DNA from: Streptomyces xantholiticus
GTDB taxonomy: Bacteria; Actinomycetota; Actinomycetes; Streptomycetales; Streptomycetaceae
NCBI RefSeq assembly: GCF_014651015.1
Contig: NZ_BMWB01000026.1
Span: 1 to 64,000 of the forward strand
Direction of reading: 5' to 3'
DNA length: 64,000 nucleotides
Part shown: positions 34,801 through 44,854 of the stretch, in pieces
Position numbering within the stretch: the stretch's first letter is position 1
How the letters are laid out: each line of letters opens with the position of its first letter
Position numbers and translations under genes: made by a program
The notes under the pieces: generated by a model
Databases searched by the model: none
What the model saw: the letters and a program-made list of their open reading frames with translations, nothing else
What the model was told of the DNA's origin: nothing

Positions 34801-34840
34801 AGGCCTCCGGCCCGCGGATGTTTCCGCGGGCCGGAGGCCT
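34801..34840 (-). terminator. Terminator of tmRNA gene
   Basis: Perfect 17-bp stem (AGGCCTCCGGCCCGCGG and its complement) with a 6-base loop, starting 13 bp after the tmRNA 3' end. Confidence 0.85.
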
Positions 34841-34852
34841 ACATGGGATGAG

Positions 34853-35219
34853 TGGAGATGGCGGGAATCGAACCCGCGTCCAACGGTGCAGAATCAGGGC
34901 TTCTCCGTGTGCAGTCCGCTGCGATTTTCTCGGCCCCGGAGATCACGCGGACAAGTCTCCGACGGGCTCAGTCACTGTTTGTTTTCCCTCTGCTCCCCGT
35001 GACCGGGCTCAGAGGTTTAGTTCCCTAGCTGATGCCAGGATCCGGGTCGGGAACAGCCCCGGGCTGACACTTCGCAAGTCGCTACTTAGGCAGCGAGGGC
35101 GAAGGAATCGCGCTTGGTGTTGGCGATTATTGGTTGCGACATATGGTTTACGAGATCATTGCCGCTTCCTCGACACGCTTCCCCTGCTTCGACATCCGCT
35201 GTCGAAACCGATCATCCCC
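34853..35219 (-). ncRNA. ssrA: Transfer-messenger RNA (tmRNA)
   Basis: One-piece tmRNA of about 367 nt. The 5' end GGGGATGATCGGTTTCGACAG and the 3' end GGGTTCGATTCCCGCC...CATCTCCA form the tRNA-like domain: GGGGATG pairs with CATCTCC and the T-loop GTTCGATTC is exact. CCA is not encoded and is added later. The resume codon GCC starts an internal frame (35124 down to 35086) giving the tag ANTKRDSFALAA and stop TAA. It rescues stalled ribosomes with SmpB, whose gene lies 100 bp upstream on the same strand. Confidence 0.95.
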
Positions 35220-35319
35220 ATGTTGATTTTTCAAGCCCCTGAGGGGCGGCGCCCCACCGTGCGGGGCAGGTGCCATCGTACGTGACCAACGCACCCGGAT
35301 GCCAGCGTATTCCCCGCGG

Positions 35320-35799
35320 TCAGCCGCGCTGGCGCCGCCGTGCCGCCGACACCGCGCGGTCCGCCTCGCGGCGGTCCTGCTTCTCGCGCAGCGTCTGCCG
35401 CTTGTCGTACTCCTTCTTGCCCTTCGCCAGCGCGATCTCGACCTTCGCCCGGCCGTCCTTGAAGTACAGCGCCAGCGGCACGATCGTGTGCCCGGTCTCC
35501 TGCGACTTCGACTGGAGCTTGTCGATCTCCACCCGGTGCATCAGCAGCTTCCGCTTGCGGCGGGCGCTGTGGTTGGTCCAGGTGCCCTGGCTGTACTCCG
35601 GCACATGGACGTTGTGCAGCCACGCCTCGTTGCCGTCGATCTGGACGAAGCCGTCGACCAGCGAGGCCCGCCCCTGACGCAGCGACTTCACCTCGGTACC
35701 CATCAGCACGAGGCCGCACTCGTAGGTGTCGAGAATGTGGTAGTCGTGCCGCGCCTTCTTGTTCTGCGCGATCAGTTTGCGCCCTGTTTCCTTAGCCAT
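35320..35799 (-). CDS. smpB: SsrA-binding protein SmpB
   Basis: 159 residues, normal size. Conserved blocks: IAQNKKARHDYHILDTYECGLVL, GTEVKSLRQGRASLVDGF, HNVHVPEYSQGTW and the basic C-terminal tail KGKKEYDKRQTLREKQDRREADR that enters the mRNA channel. It delivers tmRNA to stalled ribosomes. Its position immediately upstream of ssrA is the usual actinobacterial arrangement, and the upstream S41 protease and ftsX/ftsE genes run in the same direction (18 bp from the protease stop). Confidence 0.96.
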   Translation of the reverse strand: MAKETGRKLIAQNKKARHDYHILDTYECGLVLMGTEVKSLRQGRASLVDGFVQIDGNEAWLHNVHVPEYSQGTWTNHSARRKRKLLMHRVEIDKLQSKSQETGHTIVPLALYFKDGRAKVEIALAKGKKEYDKRQTLREKQDRREADRAVSAARRRQRG

Positions 35800-35817
35800 A
35801 GTGCGGTCATTTTCGCA

Positions 35818-36975
35818 CTACGACCCACCTCCGAGGCCACTCAATACCGTCTGCGCCCGTTTTTCCGCGCCCTCGGGCGCCACCAGGTCGGGCGCGATGC
35901 CCTTGCCGTCCACACTGTGACCCGACGGAGTGCGGTAGTGACCGACGGTGAGCTCGGCGACCGATCCGTCGGGGAGCTTGCTCGGCATCTGCACCGAGCC
36001 CTTGCCGAAGGTGCGGGTACCCACCGTGACGGCACGGCCACGGTCCTTGAGTGCCCCGGTGACCAGCTCTGCGGCGCTCATGGTGCCCGCGTCGACGAGG
36101 GTGACGACGGGCCGCTCGGTGTCGCCGCCCTGCCGGGCGTGGAGGGCCAGCTGCTCGCCGCGTACGTCGTACGTGGCGACCAGGCCGCCGTCGAGGAAGG
36201 CCGATGCGGCTGTGACCGCCTCGGAGACCAGGCCGCCGTCATTGCCCCGCAGATCGAGGAGGACACCGGAGCCCGCGGGCGCCTCGCGCACGGCCTTCCT
36301 GACCCGCTCGCCGGAGCCCTTGGTGAACGAGGAGACCCTGATCACCACGGCGCCGTCGGGCAGACGTTCCACGGTGACGGTCTCGGTGGTCAGCAGGGCC
36401 CGCGTGAGGGTCCGGGACCAGCGACGCCCGTCCCGCTCCAGCTCCAGGGTCACATCGGTGCCGCTGCTGCCGCGGAGCAGCGCCACGACCTCCGTGACGG
36501 GGCGGCGGGCGACGTCGCTGCCGTCGATCGCGAGGAGCCGGTCACCGGCCCTGATCCCGGCCCGCTCCGCGGGACTGTCCGGCTGCACCCTGGCGACCTC
36601 GACCCGGCCTTCCGAGGTGCGTCTCGCGCCCAGACCGACGCCGGTGTACTCGCCCTCGAGCGCCTTCCGGAACTCCTCGTACTCCTGCTTGTCGTACACG
36701 GCGCCCCAGCGGTCGCCGCTGCGACTGACGACCTCCTCGGCCGCCTCCGTACCCGACTTGCCCTTCGCCGCCGCCTCTGCGGCGGCCCGTGCCACGTCCT
36801 CGCGGTCCACGGTCGCCACGGCGGCACGGGCGGAGAGCGGGCCGGGTGCGGAGTGGTCGTCGTGCGGCAGGCAGTTGGTGGCCGCGGCCGTGGCGAGGAC
36901 GACTCCGAAGACCAATGTCAGGGCAGCCCCGCGGCGGATGCCGTGGGGCCGGGGACTGAACTCGGGGCCCGACAT
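35818..36975 (-). CDS. S41 family C-terminal processing peptidase (CtpA-like)
   Basis: 385 residues. N-terminal membrane/signal segment (~15-33), a PDZ domain (~110-180, with GVGLGARR and GIRAGDRLLAIDG) and the protease core: VLLDLRGNDGG, GTMSAAELV with nucleophile Ser300, and TFGKGSVQ with Lys325. It cleaves non-polar C-termini of proteins outside the cytoplasmic membrane. The Ser-Lys dyad is intact. It lies between ftsX and smpB, as in other Streptomyces, and probably follows ftsEX in one transcript. Confidence 0.93.
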   Translation of the reverse strand: MSGPEFSPRPHGIRRGAALTLVFGVVLATAAATNCLPHDDHSAPGPLSARAAVATVDREDVARAAAEAAAKGKSGTEAAEEVVSRSGDRWGAVYDKQEYEEFRKALEGEYTGVGLGARRTSEGRVEVARVQPDSPAERAGIRAGDRLLAIDGSDVARRPVTEVVALLRGSSGTDVTLELERDGRRWSRTLTRALLTTETVTVERLPDGAVVIRVSSFTKGSGERVRKAVREAPAGSGVLLDLRGNDGGLVSEAVTAASAFLDGGLVATYDVRGEQLALHARQGGDTERPVVTLVDAGTMSAAELVTGALKDRGRAVTVGTRTFGKGSVQMPSKLPDGSVAELTVGHYRTPSGHSVDGKGIAPDLVAPEGAEKRAQTVLSGLGGGS

Positions 36976-37042
36976 GGCGTTGAGTCTAGGACAAGCAAAG
37001 GGCGCCGTACGGACGTTGCCCGCACGGCGCCCGGGGCGCTTG

Positions 37043-37960
37043 TCACACCTTCAGGTACTTGCGCAATGCGACGAAAGCGGCCACGGCGGGCATCAGCAGC
37101 CCGATCGCCAGCACCAGGGGCAACTTGGTGACCACGGCGTCCCAGCCGATGAAGTTGACCAGCTGCATCTTCTCGGAGAGCGCCAGACCGTGGTCGATCA
37201 GGAAGTAACGGCCCACCAGCAGCATCATGGAGGCGACCACGCCGCCCAACAGGCCCGCGAAGGCGGCCTCCATGATGAACGGCATCTGGATGTAGAAGCT
37301 CGAGGCACCGACGAGCCGCATGATGCCGGTCTCACGCCTACGGCTGAACGCCGAAACGCGCACGGTGTTGACGATGAGCATCAGCGCAATGATCAGCATC
37401 AGACCCATGACGAAGATCGCGGCGACGTTCATGCCGTTCATCAGGGAGAACAGGTTCTCCAGGATGTTGCGCTGGTCCTGAACCGACTGCACACCGTCAC
37501 GGCCGGCGAACGCGGTCGCCACGACCTTGTACTTCTCAGGGTCGTCGAGTTTCACTCGGAACGACTCCTGCATCTGGTCCGGGGTGATCGTGGACGCGAT
37601 GGGGGTGTCGCCGTACTGCTCGCGGTAGTGCTTGTACGCCTCTTCCGCCGTCTCGTGATGGACCGTGTCGACGACGTCCATCTTCTTCAGATCGGCCTCG
37701 ATCTGCTCCTTCTGCGGGGTGGTGACGGCGCCCTTGGAGCACTGGGGCGAGGTCGCCGCGTCGTTCTTGTTGCAGAGGAAGATGGAGACGTTGACCTTGT
37801 CGTACCAGAAGTCCTTCATCGTGCTGACCTGCTCGCGCATGAGCAGCGCACCGCCGAATAGGGCGAGTGAGAGGGCTACGGAGACGATCACCGCGAAGGT
37901 CATCGTGAGATTGCGGCGGAGACCGACCCCGATCTCCGACATCACGAACTGGGCGCGCAT
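37043..37960 (-). CDS. ftsX: Cell division protein FtsX (ABC-type permease)
   Basis: 305 residues with four membrane helices: one near the N-terminus (LTMTFAVIVSVALSLALFGG), then a large outside domain with Cys residues (SIFLCNKNDAATSPQCSKG), and three at the C-terminus. The outside domain activates cell-wall hydrolases during division. Stop and start spacing to ftsE (41 bp) indicates one operon. Standard length and order. Confidence 0.95.
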   Translation of the reverse strand: MRAQFVMSEIGVGLRRNLTMTFAVIVSVALSLALFGGALLMREQVSTMKDFWYDKVNVSIFLCNKNDAATSPQCSKGAVTTPQKEQIEADLKKMDVVDTVHHETAEEAYKHYREQYGDTPIASTITPDQMQESFRVKLDDPEKYKVVATAFAGRDGVQSVQDQRNILENLFSLMNGMNVAAIFVMGLMLIIALMLIVNTVRVSAFSRRRETGIMRLVGASSFYIQMPFIMEAAFAGLLGGVVASMMLLVGRYFLIDHGLALSEKMQLVNFIGWDAVVTKLPLVLAIGLLMPAVAAFVALRKYLKV

Positions 37961-38000
37961 GGCGTGCTGTCAGCCTTTCAGTCTTGCAGTCTGTCCGGGC

Positions 38001-38690
38001 TCAGTGCTGGTAGCCGTAGACGCCACGTGCCTGGTCGCGGACGAGACGGCCCTTCTCGAGCTCGATGACGCGCTTGCGCATCTGGTCGACGATGTTCTGA
38101 TCGTGGGTCGCCATGATCACGGTGGTGCCGGTGCGGTTGATCCTGTCGAGCAGCTTCATGATGCCGACGGAGGTCTGCGGGTCGAGGTTTCCCGTCGGCT
38201 CGTCCGCGATGAGCAGCATGGGGCGGTTGACGAAGGCCCGGGCGATCGCCACCCGCTGCTGCTCGCCACCGGAGAGCTCGCCGGGCATCCGGTCCTCCTT
38301 GCCGCCGAGACCGACGAGGTCGAGCACCTGGGGCACGGCCTTGCGGATCTCACCACGCGGCTTGCCGATGACCTCCTGTGCGAACGCCACGTTCTCCGCG
38401 ACGGTCTTGTTGGGCAGCAGGCGGAAGTCCTGGAAGACGGTGCCCAACTGGCGGCGCATCTGCGGCACCTTCCAGTTGGAGAGCCGGGCCAGGTCCTTGC
38501 CGAGGACGTGGACCATGCCCTGGCTGGCGCGCTCCTCACGCAGCACCAGCCGCAGGAACGTCGACTTGCCGGAACCGGACGAGCCCACGAGGAAGACGAA
38601 CTCGCCCTTCTCGATCTCGAGGGAGACGTCGCGCAGGGCAGGTCGGTTCTGCCTGGGGTATGTCTTGGAGACGTTGTCGAATCGGATCAC
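38001..38690 (-). CDS. ftsE: Cell division ATP-binding protein FtsE
   Basis: 229 residues, complete ABC ATPase: Walker A GSSGSGKST, signature LSGGEQQRVAIARA, Walker B LLIADEPTGNLD and the switch His in MATHD. With FtsX it couples ATP hydrolysis to wall hydrolase activation at the septum. First gene of the ftsE-ftsX operon. Confidence 0.96.
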   Translation of the reverse strand: MIRFDNVSKTYPRQNRPALRDVSLEIEKGEFVFLVGSSGSGKSTFLRLVLREERASQGMVHVLGKDLARLSNWKVPQMRRQLGTVFQDFRLLPNKTVAENVAFAQEVIGKPRGEIRKAVPQVLDLVGLGGKEDRMPGELSGGEQQRVAIARAFVNRPMLLIADEPTGNLDPQTSVGIMKLLDRINRTGTTVIMATHDQNIVDQMRKRVIELEKGRLVRDQARGVYGYQH

Positions 38691-38939
38691 GGGTGCACCA
38701 CGGTCGGCCGGGAGTAGGTGAGCGTGACCTTACGCGACTGCGACGCGGCCGCGCAGTCCCCGCCCTGACTTGCGCGTTTTGTCCGTTCGTGGATCGGGGG
38801 CAAATCCGACGGCCCGCGCCGAAAAGCGCGCGAGCTGGCACAGTGGTAGGGGAACAGTCGCGTTTCCCTGGGCGTTGTCGGGAGAGAAATGTGCTTGCGG
38901 TCCGCGCCTGCGGCCCGGCGCGCGGGAGGAGGAGAGCGC

Positions 38940-39131
38940 ATGACCTACGACCGATTGGTGTGCGCCAACTGCGCGGCACCCGTCGCCGAAGGCCGCTGCC
39001 CGGTCTGCCGGGCAAATCGTGAACGGCTGCAGCAGGACGGGCCCTTCGCCGGCCTGAGCCCGGCGGCTCTGCTGGCCCTGCTGGTGCTACTGGTGGCCGC
39101 GGTGGCCCTCCTGGCGGCGCAGACCGCGTAG
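38940..39131 (+). CDS. Small zinc-ribbon membrane protein
   Basis: 63 residues with two CxxC pairs (CANC at 8-11 and CPVC in GRCPVCRA) forming a probable zinc ribbon, then a single membrane helix at the C-terminus (LLALLVLLVAAVALLAA). A strong GGAGGAG site precedes the ATG at 38940. It stands alone, divergent from ftsE and convergent with the surface-protein gene, with its own terminator. Function unknown; tail-anchored zinc-ribbon proteins are common in actinobacteria. Confidence 0.8.
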   Translation: MTYDRLVCANCAAPVAEGRCPVCRANRERLQQDGPFAGLSPAALLALLVLLVAAVALLAAQTA

Positions 39132-39150
39132 GCGGTCGTCCGGAGACGCG

Positions 39151-39185
39151 GAAGGGCCCGAGGTGCTCGGCACCTCGGGCCCTTC
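39151..39185. terminator. Bidirectional terminator between convergent genes
   Basis: GAAGGGCCCGAGGTGC, loop TCG, GCACCTCGGGCCCTTC: perfect 16-bp stem between the zinc-ribbon gene and the collagen-like surface-protein gene. Confidence 0.85.
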
Positions 39186-39210
39186 CTTCGTCCGTTACCG
39201 CCCGTGTCGC

Positions 39211-39957
39211 TTAGGCGACGGTGCGGCCACCGCCCACGAGACGCGGCAGCATACGGAAGCCGATGCCACCGGCGATCATCGTCGCGGCGCCGATCAGCAG
39301 GAAGGTGGTCTCGGTGGCGCCGGTCTCCGCCAGCTCCTCCTTGGCCTCGCCCTGCTGGGCCGGCTGTGAGCCGGCACTGTCCGTGTCGGTGCCGTCACCG
39401 GAGCCGACCGGGGCGTCGCCGTCGATCACGCCGTCGTCGCCACCGTCGGTGTCGTTGTCGTTGCCACCACCGGGCTGCTCCGGGTCACCGGGCTCCTCCG
39501 GGTCGCTCGGGTTACCCGGGTTACCGGGGTCGCCGGGGTCGCCCGGGTTACCGGGGTCGCCGGGGTCGCCCGGGTTACCGGGGTCGCCGGGGTCGCCCGG
39601 GTTACCGGGGTCGCCGGGGTCGCCCGGGTTACCGGGGTCGCCGGGGTCGCCCGGGTTACCGGGGTCGCCCGGGTCGCCCGGGTCACCGGGGTCGCCCGGG
39701 TCACCCGGGTCGCCCGGGTCGCCCGGGTCACCGGGGTCACCGGGGTCACCCGGCTCGCAGAGCGTCGGGATGAGCTCGCAGTCCTCACCCGGGTCGTCGT
39801 CGTTGTTGATGCTGACCTCGACGCCGATGTCGGCGACCTCGGCCTCGCCGGTCAGGTCGAAGGCCTGCGCCGCGCCGGCGGCGGTCAACGACGCACCCGC
39901 GGCGATCACTGCGCCGGCGGCGATGCGCGCGACCCGGATCCGCGTCTTCTTCGTCAT
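39211..39957 (-). CDS. Collagen-like (Gly-Asp-Pro repeat) cell-surface protein with LAETG sortase signal
   Basis: 248 residues. Signal peptide ending AAQA (~32), a short acidic domain with two Cys, then ~27 uninterrupted triplets GDP/GNP (residues ~69-150), a Gly/Asp-rich linker, LAETG (~209) and a C-terminal membrane helix plus basic tail. LAxTG is the recognition motif of class E sortases found in Streptomyces, so the mature protein is probably linked to peptidoglycan. Glycine at every third position with Pro in the third place resembles collagen and may trimerise. Triplet number may vary between strains because the coding DNA is a perfect tandem repeat. Confidence 0.88.
   Translation of the reverse strand: MTKKTRIRVARIAAGAVIAAGASLTAAGAAQAFDLTGEAEVADIGVEVSINNDDDPGEDCELIPTLCEPGDPGDPGDPGDPGDPGDPGDPGDPGDPGDPGNPGDPGDPGNPGDPGDPGNPGDPGDPGNPGDPGDPGNPGDPGDPGNPGNPSDPEEPGDPEQPGGGNDNDTDGGDDGVIDGDAPVGSGDGTDTDSAGSQPAQQGEAKEELAETGATETTFLLIGAATMIAGGIGFRMLPRLVGGGRTVA
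39511..39681 (-). repeat. 27-bp coding tandem repeat (GDPGDPGNP)
   Basis: Five contiguous copies of a 27-bp unit, with GTTACC words at 39520, 39547, 39574, 39601, 39628 and 39655, encoding Gly-Asp-Pro-Gly-Asp-Pro-Gly-Asn-Pro. The array sits in frame in the collagen-like gene; flanking triplets are less regular at DNA level. Confidence 0.9.
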
Positions 39958-40175
39958 GTAACTGCTACCCCCAGTAGCTGTCTTGTCAATGGAGCAGCGT
40001 CAGGGGCAGCGGATCCGGGAGCTGTTGCGCTTCGCCCCCGTTCGCACACGCCCCACAAACACGCATGCCGCGCGTCAGCCTTCCCAGTTTTCGAAAGCAC
40101 GTCAAGGTCGTTAGCGGACGCGATGTCCGAAATACCGTCAGTTGCCTGACCTGCGGGCATGCAACTGTGACATAA

Positions 40176-40210
40176 AAGGTAACTGCCGCCCTGCGGGCGG
40201 CAGTTACCTT
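40176..40210 (-). terminator. Terminator of prfB
   Basis: AAGGTAACTGCCGCCC, loop TGC, GGGCGGCAGTTACCTT: perfect stem 17 bp after the prfB stop. The remaining 200 bp to the surface-protein gene show no gene and should hold its promoter. Confidence 0.85.
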
Positions 40211-40227
40211 GTCGACAAAGCGCTTCG

Positions 40228-41334
<1,107 letters not shown>

Positions 41335-41395
41335 GGGTCCAGCGTAACGGCTGGGCGAACGGACCAGTGCTGCCCCCGGCGCCCCGGGGAAAGCC

Positions 41396-42667
41396 CTAGG
41401 GCTCGGAGGGTGCCGACTGACGGTTGTCCCGGGGCGGTGCCTCGCCGTCGTCGCCGCTGGTGGCCAGCCAGCCGCCGACGCCGACCGCCGCGGCCACGGC
41501 GAGAGCGACGACACCGAGAGTGATGCGCCGCCTGCGCACTGCGGTGGACCGGTTCCGGGCCGAGCCCGGCCGGCGCTGCCCGGGCGTGCGCGGCGCCCTT
41601 GCCGTGCCGTGGGCGCCGCCCGCGAGCTCGTCGGGGGCGGGGACCCGCATCGAGGTATGGGTGTCACGGTTGGAGTCGGCCGGCGCGGCACCCGGGACCA
41701 GCGGCACGGCACCACGGCGGCGCGGCGCGCCGGGGACGGGCGCCGCGACGTCCTCGTACGGCTCGGCCGACGGCTCCGCATCGGGCTCGTCGACCTCCAG
41801 GGGCGGGATGCCCGCGAGCGTCGGCAGCAGGTCGTGCAGCCGGGACGCCACCTCGGAGGCGCGCAGCCGGGAGGCCGGTGCCTTCGCCAGGCACTGGACG
41901 ATGAGCTGCCAGAGCTCGTCGGGGATGCCGGGAAGCGGCACCACGGTCTCCGTGACGTGGCGCCGCAGGACCGCGCCCGGGTGCCCGCCGCCGAAGGGGG
42001 TGAAGCCGGCCAGCAGCTCGTAGAGGACCGTCGCCAGCGCGTAGATGTCGACTGCCGCACGGGGCGGCAGGCCCTCCACGATCTCGGGGGCGATGTAGTC
42101 GGGGGTGCCGATGATCCCCGACGGGTTCGGCGCGGCGGCGCCGGCGGGGCGCTGCGCCTTGGTGCGGCGCGGGGTGTCGATCAGCTTGGCGACGCCGAAG
42201 TCGGTGAGCAGCGCGGGGTGCGAGCCGGCGGGCCCGAGTGGGCCCTCCATGTCGAGCAGGATGTTTTCGGGCTTCACGTCCCGGTGCACGACGCCCGCCG
42301 CATGGGCGGCCGCAAGGCCGTCGGCGACGTCCGCGATGATGGCGACCGCGGCCTCCGGTGCGAGGCGGCGTTCTCGGTCCAGACGCGTGCGCAGATCGGT
42401 GCCGCGCACGAGCTGCATGACCAGTGCGAGGTCGTTGCCGTCGACGACGAGGTCGCGGACGCCGACGACCCTGGGGTGGTCGAGCCCGAGCAGGGCGGTG
42501 CGCTCCTGGACGAAGCGTCCGACGAGCTCCTGGTCGGAGGCTAGGTCCTCACGAAGAAGCTTGATGGCGACGGGCCCCTCGGGTCCTTCACCGAGCCACA
42601 CAGTGCCGGCGCTCCCCCGCCCCAGGATCTGGTGGGCCGTGTACCGGCTGCCGATATTCCGTGCCAA
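41396..42667 (-). CDS. pkaB: Membrane Ser/Thr protein kinase PkaB
   Basis: 423 residues from a TTG at 42667, chosen because GAGGGAG lies five bases upstream and the kinase domain begins at once (SRYTAHQILGRGSAGTVWLG). Motifs: VAIKLL, HRDVKPENILL, DFGVAKL, GTPDYIAPE. After the kinase come a Pro/Ala/Arg-rich linker, one membrane helix (ITLGVVALAVAAAVGVGGWLA) and a very short outside tail, so it lacks a sensor domain outside. Adjacent to pkaA as in S. coelicolor; those kinases have been shown to autophosphorylate. Confidence 0.9.
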   Translation of the reverse strand: MARNIGSRYTAHQILGRGSAGTVWLGEGPEGPVAIKLLREDLASDQELVGRFVQERTALLGLDHPRVVGVRDLVVDGNDLALVMQLVRGTDLRTRLDRERRLAPEAAVAIIADVADGLAAAHAAGVVHRDVKPENILLDMEGPLGPAGSHPALLTDFGVAKLIDTPRRTKAQRPAGAAAPNPSGIIGTPDYIAPEIVEGLPPRAAVDIYALATVLYELLAGFTPFGGGHPGAVLRRHVTETVVPLPGIPDELWQLIVQCLAKAPASRLRASEVASRLHDLLPTLAGIPPLEVDEPDAEPSAEPYEDVAAPVPGAPRRRGAVPLVPGAAPADSNRDTHTSMRVPAPDELAGGAHGTARAPRTPGQRRPGSARNRSTAVRRRRITLGVVALAVAAAVGVGGWLATSGDDGEAPPRDNRQSAPSEP

Positions 42668-42796
42668 GACTGCTCCCTCAGCGGCTGGCGTTGCCCCACA
42701 ACGTACGCGGGCATCCGGGTGCTGTGTGCCCCGGATGACACCAACCTCCACTTCTGCGGGATAAGTCGACCCGCAGAAGTCGACAAAACGACAGAG

Positions 42797-44422
42797 TTAC
42801 TGCTGGTTACCGATTCGGTCGGCTGTGTCCTTCGCCTCGCCGAGCTCAGAGATCCAGTTCGTGACCGTCGAAATGCCGTCGCCGATCGCGTCCCAGTAGC
42901 CCTTGCCCTGCGCGACCCAGTCCTGGAGCGGGGTGAGCTCCCAGATCAGCCAGCCGGCCACGATGAGCAGCAGCACCGAGAACAAGCAGCCCTTGAGGCA
43001 ACCCAGCCCGGGGATGCGCATCGGGTTCGCGCGCTGCCTCGGCTGGCGGGGCGGACGCTGCGCGGGCGGCTGCTGGGGCGGCGGCGCCTGCGGGGGCGCG
43101 TACCGCTGCGGGGCGTACTGCCCGCGCTGCTGGGGCGCCGGCGCATACGGCTGCGGCTGGGGGCGCTGCGGCGGCCGCTGCTGCGGCTGCTGCGGGGCCT
43201 GGCGCTGCGGACGGCGGCGCAGCGGGTCCTGACTCGGGTCGAGGTACTGGACCTGCGTCTGCTCGTTGCGGTCCCGGGCGGCACGGAGCTGGGTCTGCCA
43301 CGGGTGCGGCTCCTCCGGGGCCGGCTGCCCCGGCGGTACGGGCGGCATGACGGCGGTCGGGTCGGCCGTGCCGCCGGGCTGCCCGGTGTGCGGCATGACG
43401 CTGGTGGCGGCCGCCGGGTCGTACGCCGAGCTGCCGCTTCCCCCGCCGGTGTTCGGCAGGACCTGCGTCGCGTCAGAGGCTCCCGGCGCGCCGGGAACCG
43501 GCGCCGGGGCCGGATCCGGCGCCAGCAGCGCGCCGACACCGAGTGCGGCATCGACCTGTGCGGCGTTCGAGTGCACCCCGATGCCCGCGGCGACCGTGCG
43601 CAGACCACGGGCGAGGTTCTGGGCACTGGGACGCTCGGAGGGCTCCTTGCGCAGGCAGCGCTCTATGACGGTCCACAGCGGCTCGGGGACCGTGGTGGGG
43701 CGCCGGGGCTCCTCGCTGAGATGGCGGTGCAGCACCTCCAGCGCCGTACCGCCCGCGAACGGGGGCCGTCCGGTGACCAGCTCGTAGAGCAGGATGCCGG
43801 CGCCGTAGATGTCTACCGCCGAGGTCTGCGGGCGGCCCTCCGCGGACTCCGGAGCGACGTACGCGGGGGTCCCGACGAACTCGTGGGTCCTGGTCAGGCC
43901 CGGGGAATCGGCGAGGCGCGCGATGCCGAAGTCGGTCAGCATCGGGTGCATCTGGCCGTCGGCGTCGGTCTTGAGCAGCACGTTCGCCGGCTTCAGGTCG
44001 CGGTGGACGACGCCGTCGGCGTGGCTGGACGCGAGCGCGTCCGCGATCTGGGCGGTCATCAGCGACGCGGCGACCGGGCTGAGCGGACCGTTCTCGCGCA
44101 GATAGCGGTGCAGGTCGGGGCCGTCGACCAGGTCCATCACGAGGGCGAGGAGGTCTCCCTCGACGACGAGGTCGCGGGTACGGACGATGTTCGGGTGCGT
44201 GAGACGGAGCAGGACCGAGCGCTCCCGGAGGAAACGCATCACCACATCCGCGTCGTTCGCGAGCTCCTCCTTGAGGACCTTGATCGCGACGGTCTCACCG
44301 GGCTGTCCCGCGACGGCCGCCTCCGCGCCCGCGGTCTCCCTCTGACGGGCTCGCCAGACGGTGCCCGTGGCGCCGCGCCCCAGCGGCTCCTCGAGCAGGT
44401 ACTTGCTGCCTACCGGCCGCAC
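42797..44422 (-). CDS. pkaA: Membrane Ser/Thr protein kinase PkaA
   Basis: 541 residues. Kinase motifs: LGRGATGTVW, VAIKVLKEE, HRDLKPANVLL, DFGIARL, GTPAYVAPE. The juxtamembrane segment is strikingly Gln/Pro/Arg-rich (QRQAPQQPQQRPPQ and similar), followed by a membrane helix (LFSVLLLIVAGWLIWEL) and ~40 outside residues. Intact catalytic residues. Length agrees with PkaA of S. coelicolor (~543). Forms a pair with pkaB, 129 bp downstream. Confidence 0.92.
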   Translation of the reverse strand: MRPVGSKYLLEEPLGRGATGTVWRARQRETAGAEAAVAGQPGETVAIKVLKEELANDADVVMRFLRERSVLLRLTHPNIVRTRDLVVEGDLLALVMDLVDGPDLHRYLRENGPLSPVAASLMTAQIADALASSHADGVVHRDLKPANVLLKTDADGQMHPMLTDFGIARLADSPGLTRTHEFVGTPAYVAPESAEGRPQTSAVDIYGAGILLYELVTGRPPFAGGTALEVLHRHLSEEPRRPTTVPEPLWTVIERCLRKEPSERPSAQNLARGLRTVAAGIGVHSNAAQVDAALGVGALLAPDPAPAPVPGAPGASDATQVLPNTGGGSGSSAYDPAAATSVMPHTGQPGGTADPTAVMPPVPPGQPAPEEPHPWQTQLRAARDRNEQTQVQYLDPSQDPLRRRPQRQAPQQPQQRPPQRPQPQPYAPAPQQRGQYAPQRYAPPQAPPPQQPPAQRPPRQPRQRANPMRIPGLGCLKGCLFSVLLLIVAGWLIWELTPLQDWVAQGKGYWDAIGDGISTVTNWISELGEAKDTADRIGNQQ

Positions 44423-44854
44423 GTCATGCGCTCCCTGCTGATCGTGATCCTCACATGGCCCGGTCCGCCGGACGATTGCCGGTCCGCCGGGTTGTCCGAC
44501 CCACTTTAGGGGGTGTCTCTCCTGTCGCTCCTGTTCGAGGGACAGACGCGGGCATCGTACGGATGGTTGCCGGGTCCGCGTGCGGTGAACACCACGATCC
44601 CTCCCGTCCGTATTCCGCAGGATGACTTCTACGGGATACCACCAGGCTCTTTTCTGTCCGGATCTGTTACCCCTGCCGCCGGGTCATGATCACTTATGGG
44701 TGGTCGGCGGGCGTGTTGTCGGCGGCGGATGCGAGGATGCCCTCAGCACGGAGCCGTGGGGAGGGAGACCCTCGTCCGTGCCGACCTGCCGGGTGGGGGC
44801 GATCTGGGCGGCTCCCCTGCCGGGCACCCCGCGCAGAAGGGATGGCTGACGGCG
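44423..44854. other. Divergent intergenic region between pkaA and the FHA/FtsK gene
   Basis: 432 bp that must carry two outward promoters. The frame of the FHA/FtsK gene is open back to 44696, so a longer protein (for example from a GTG near 44757) cannot be excluded, but that part lacks conserved character. No RNA or other gene is recognised. Confidence 0.5.

Noticed and set aside
39511..39681. CRISPR-like array
   Set aside because: Units are contiguous, in frame and without spacers; they encode the collagen-like repeat.
39221..39961. Plus-strand frame of Ser-Pro-Gly repeats opposite the surface-protein gene
   Set aside because: Shadow of the GDP repeat; no signal peptide or start site.
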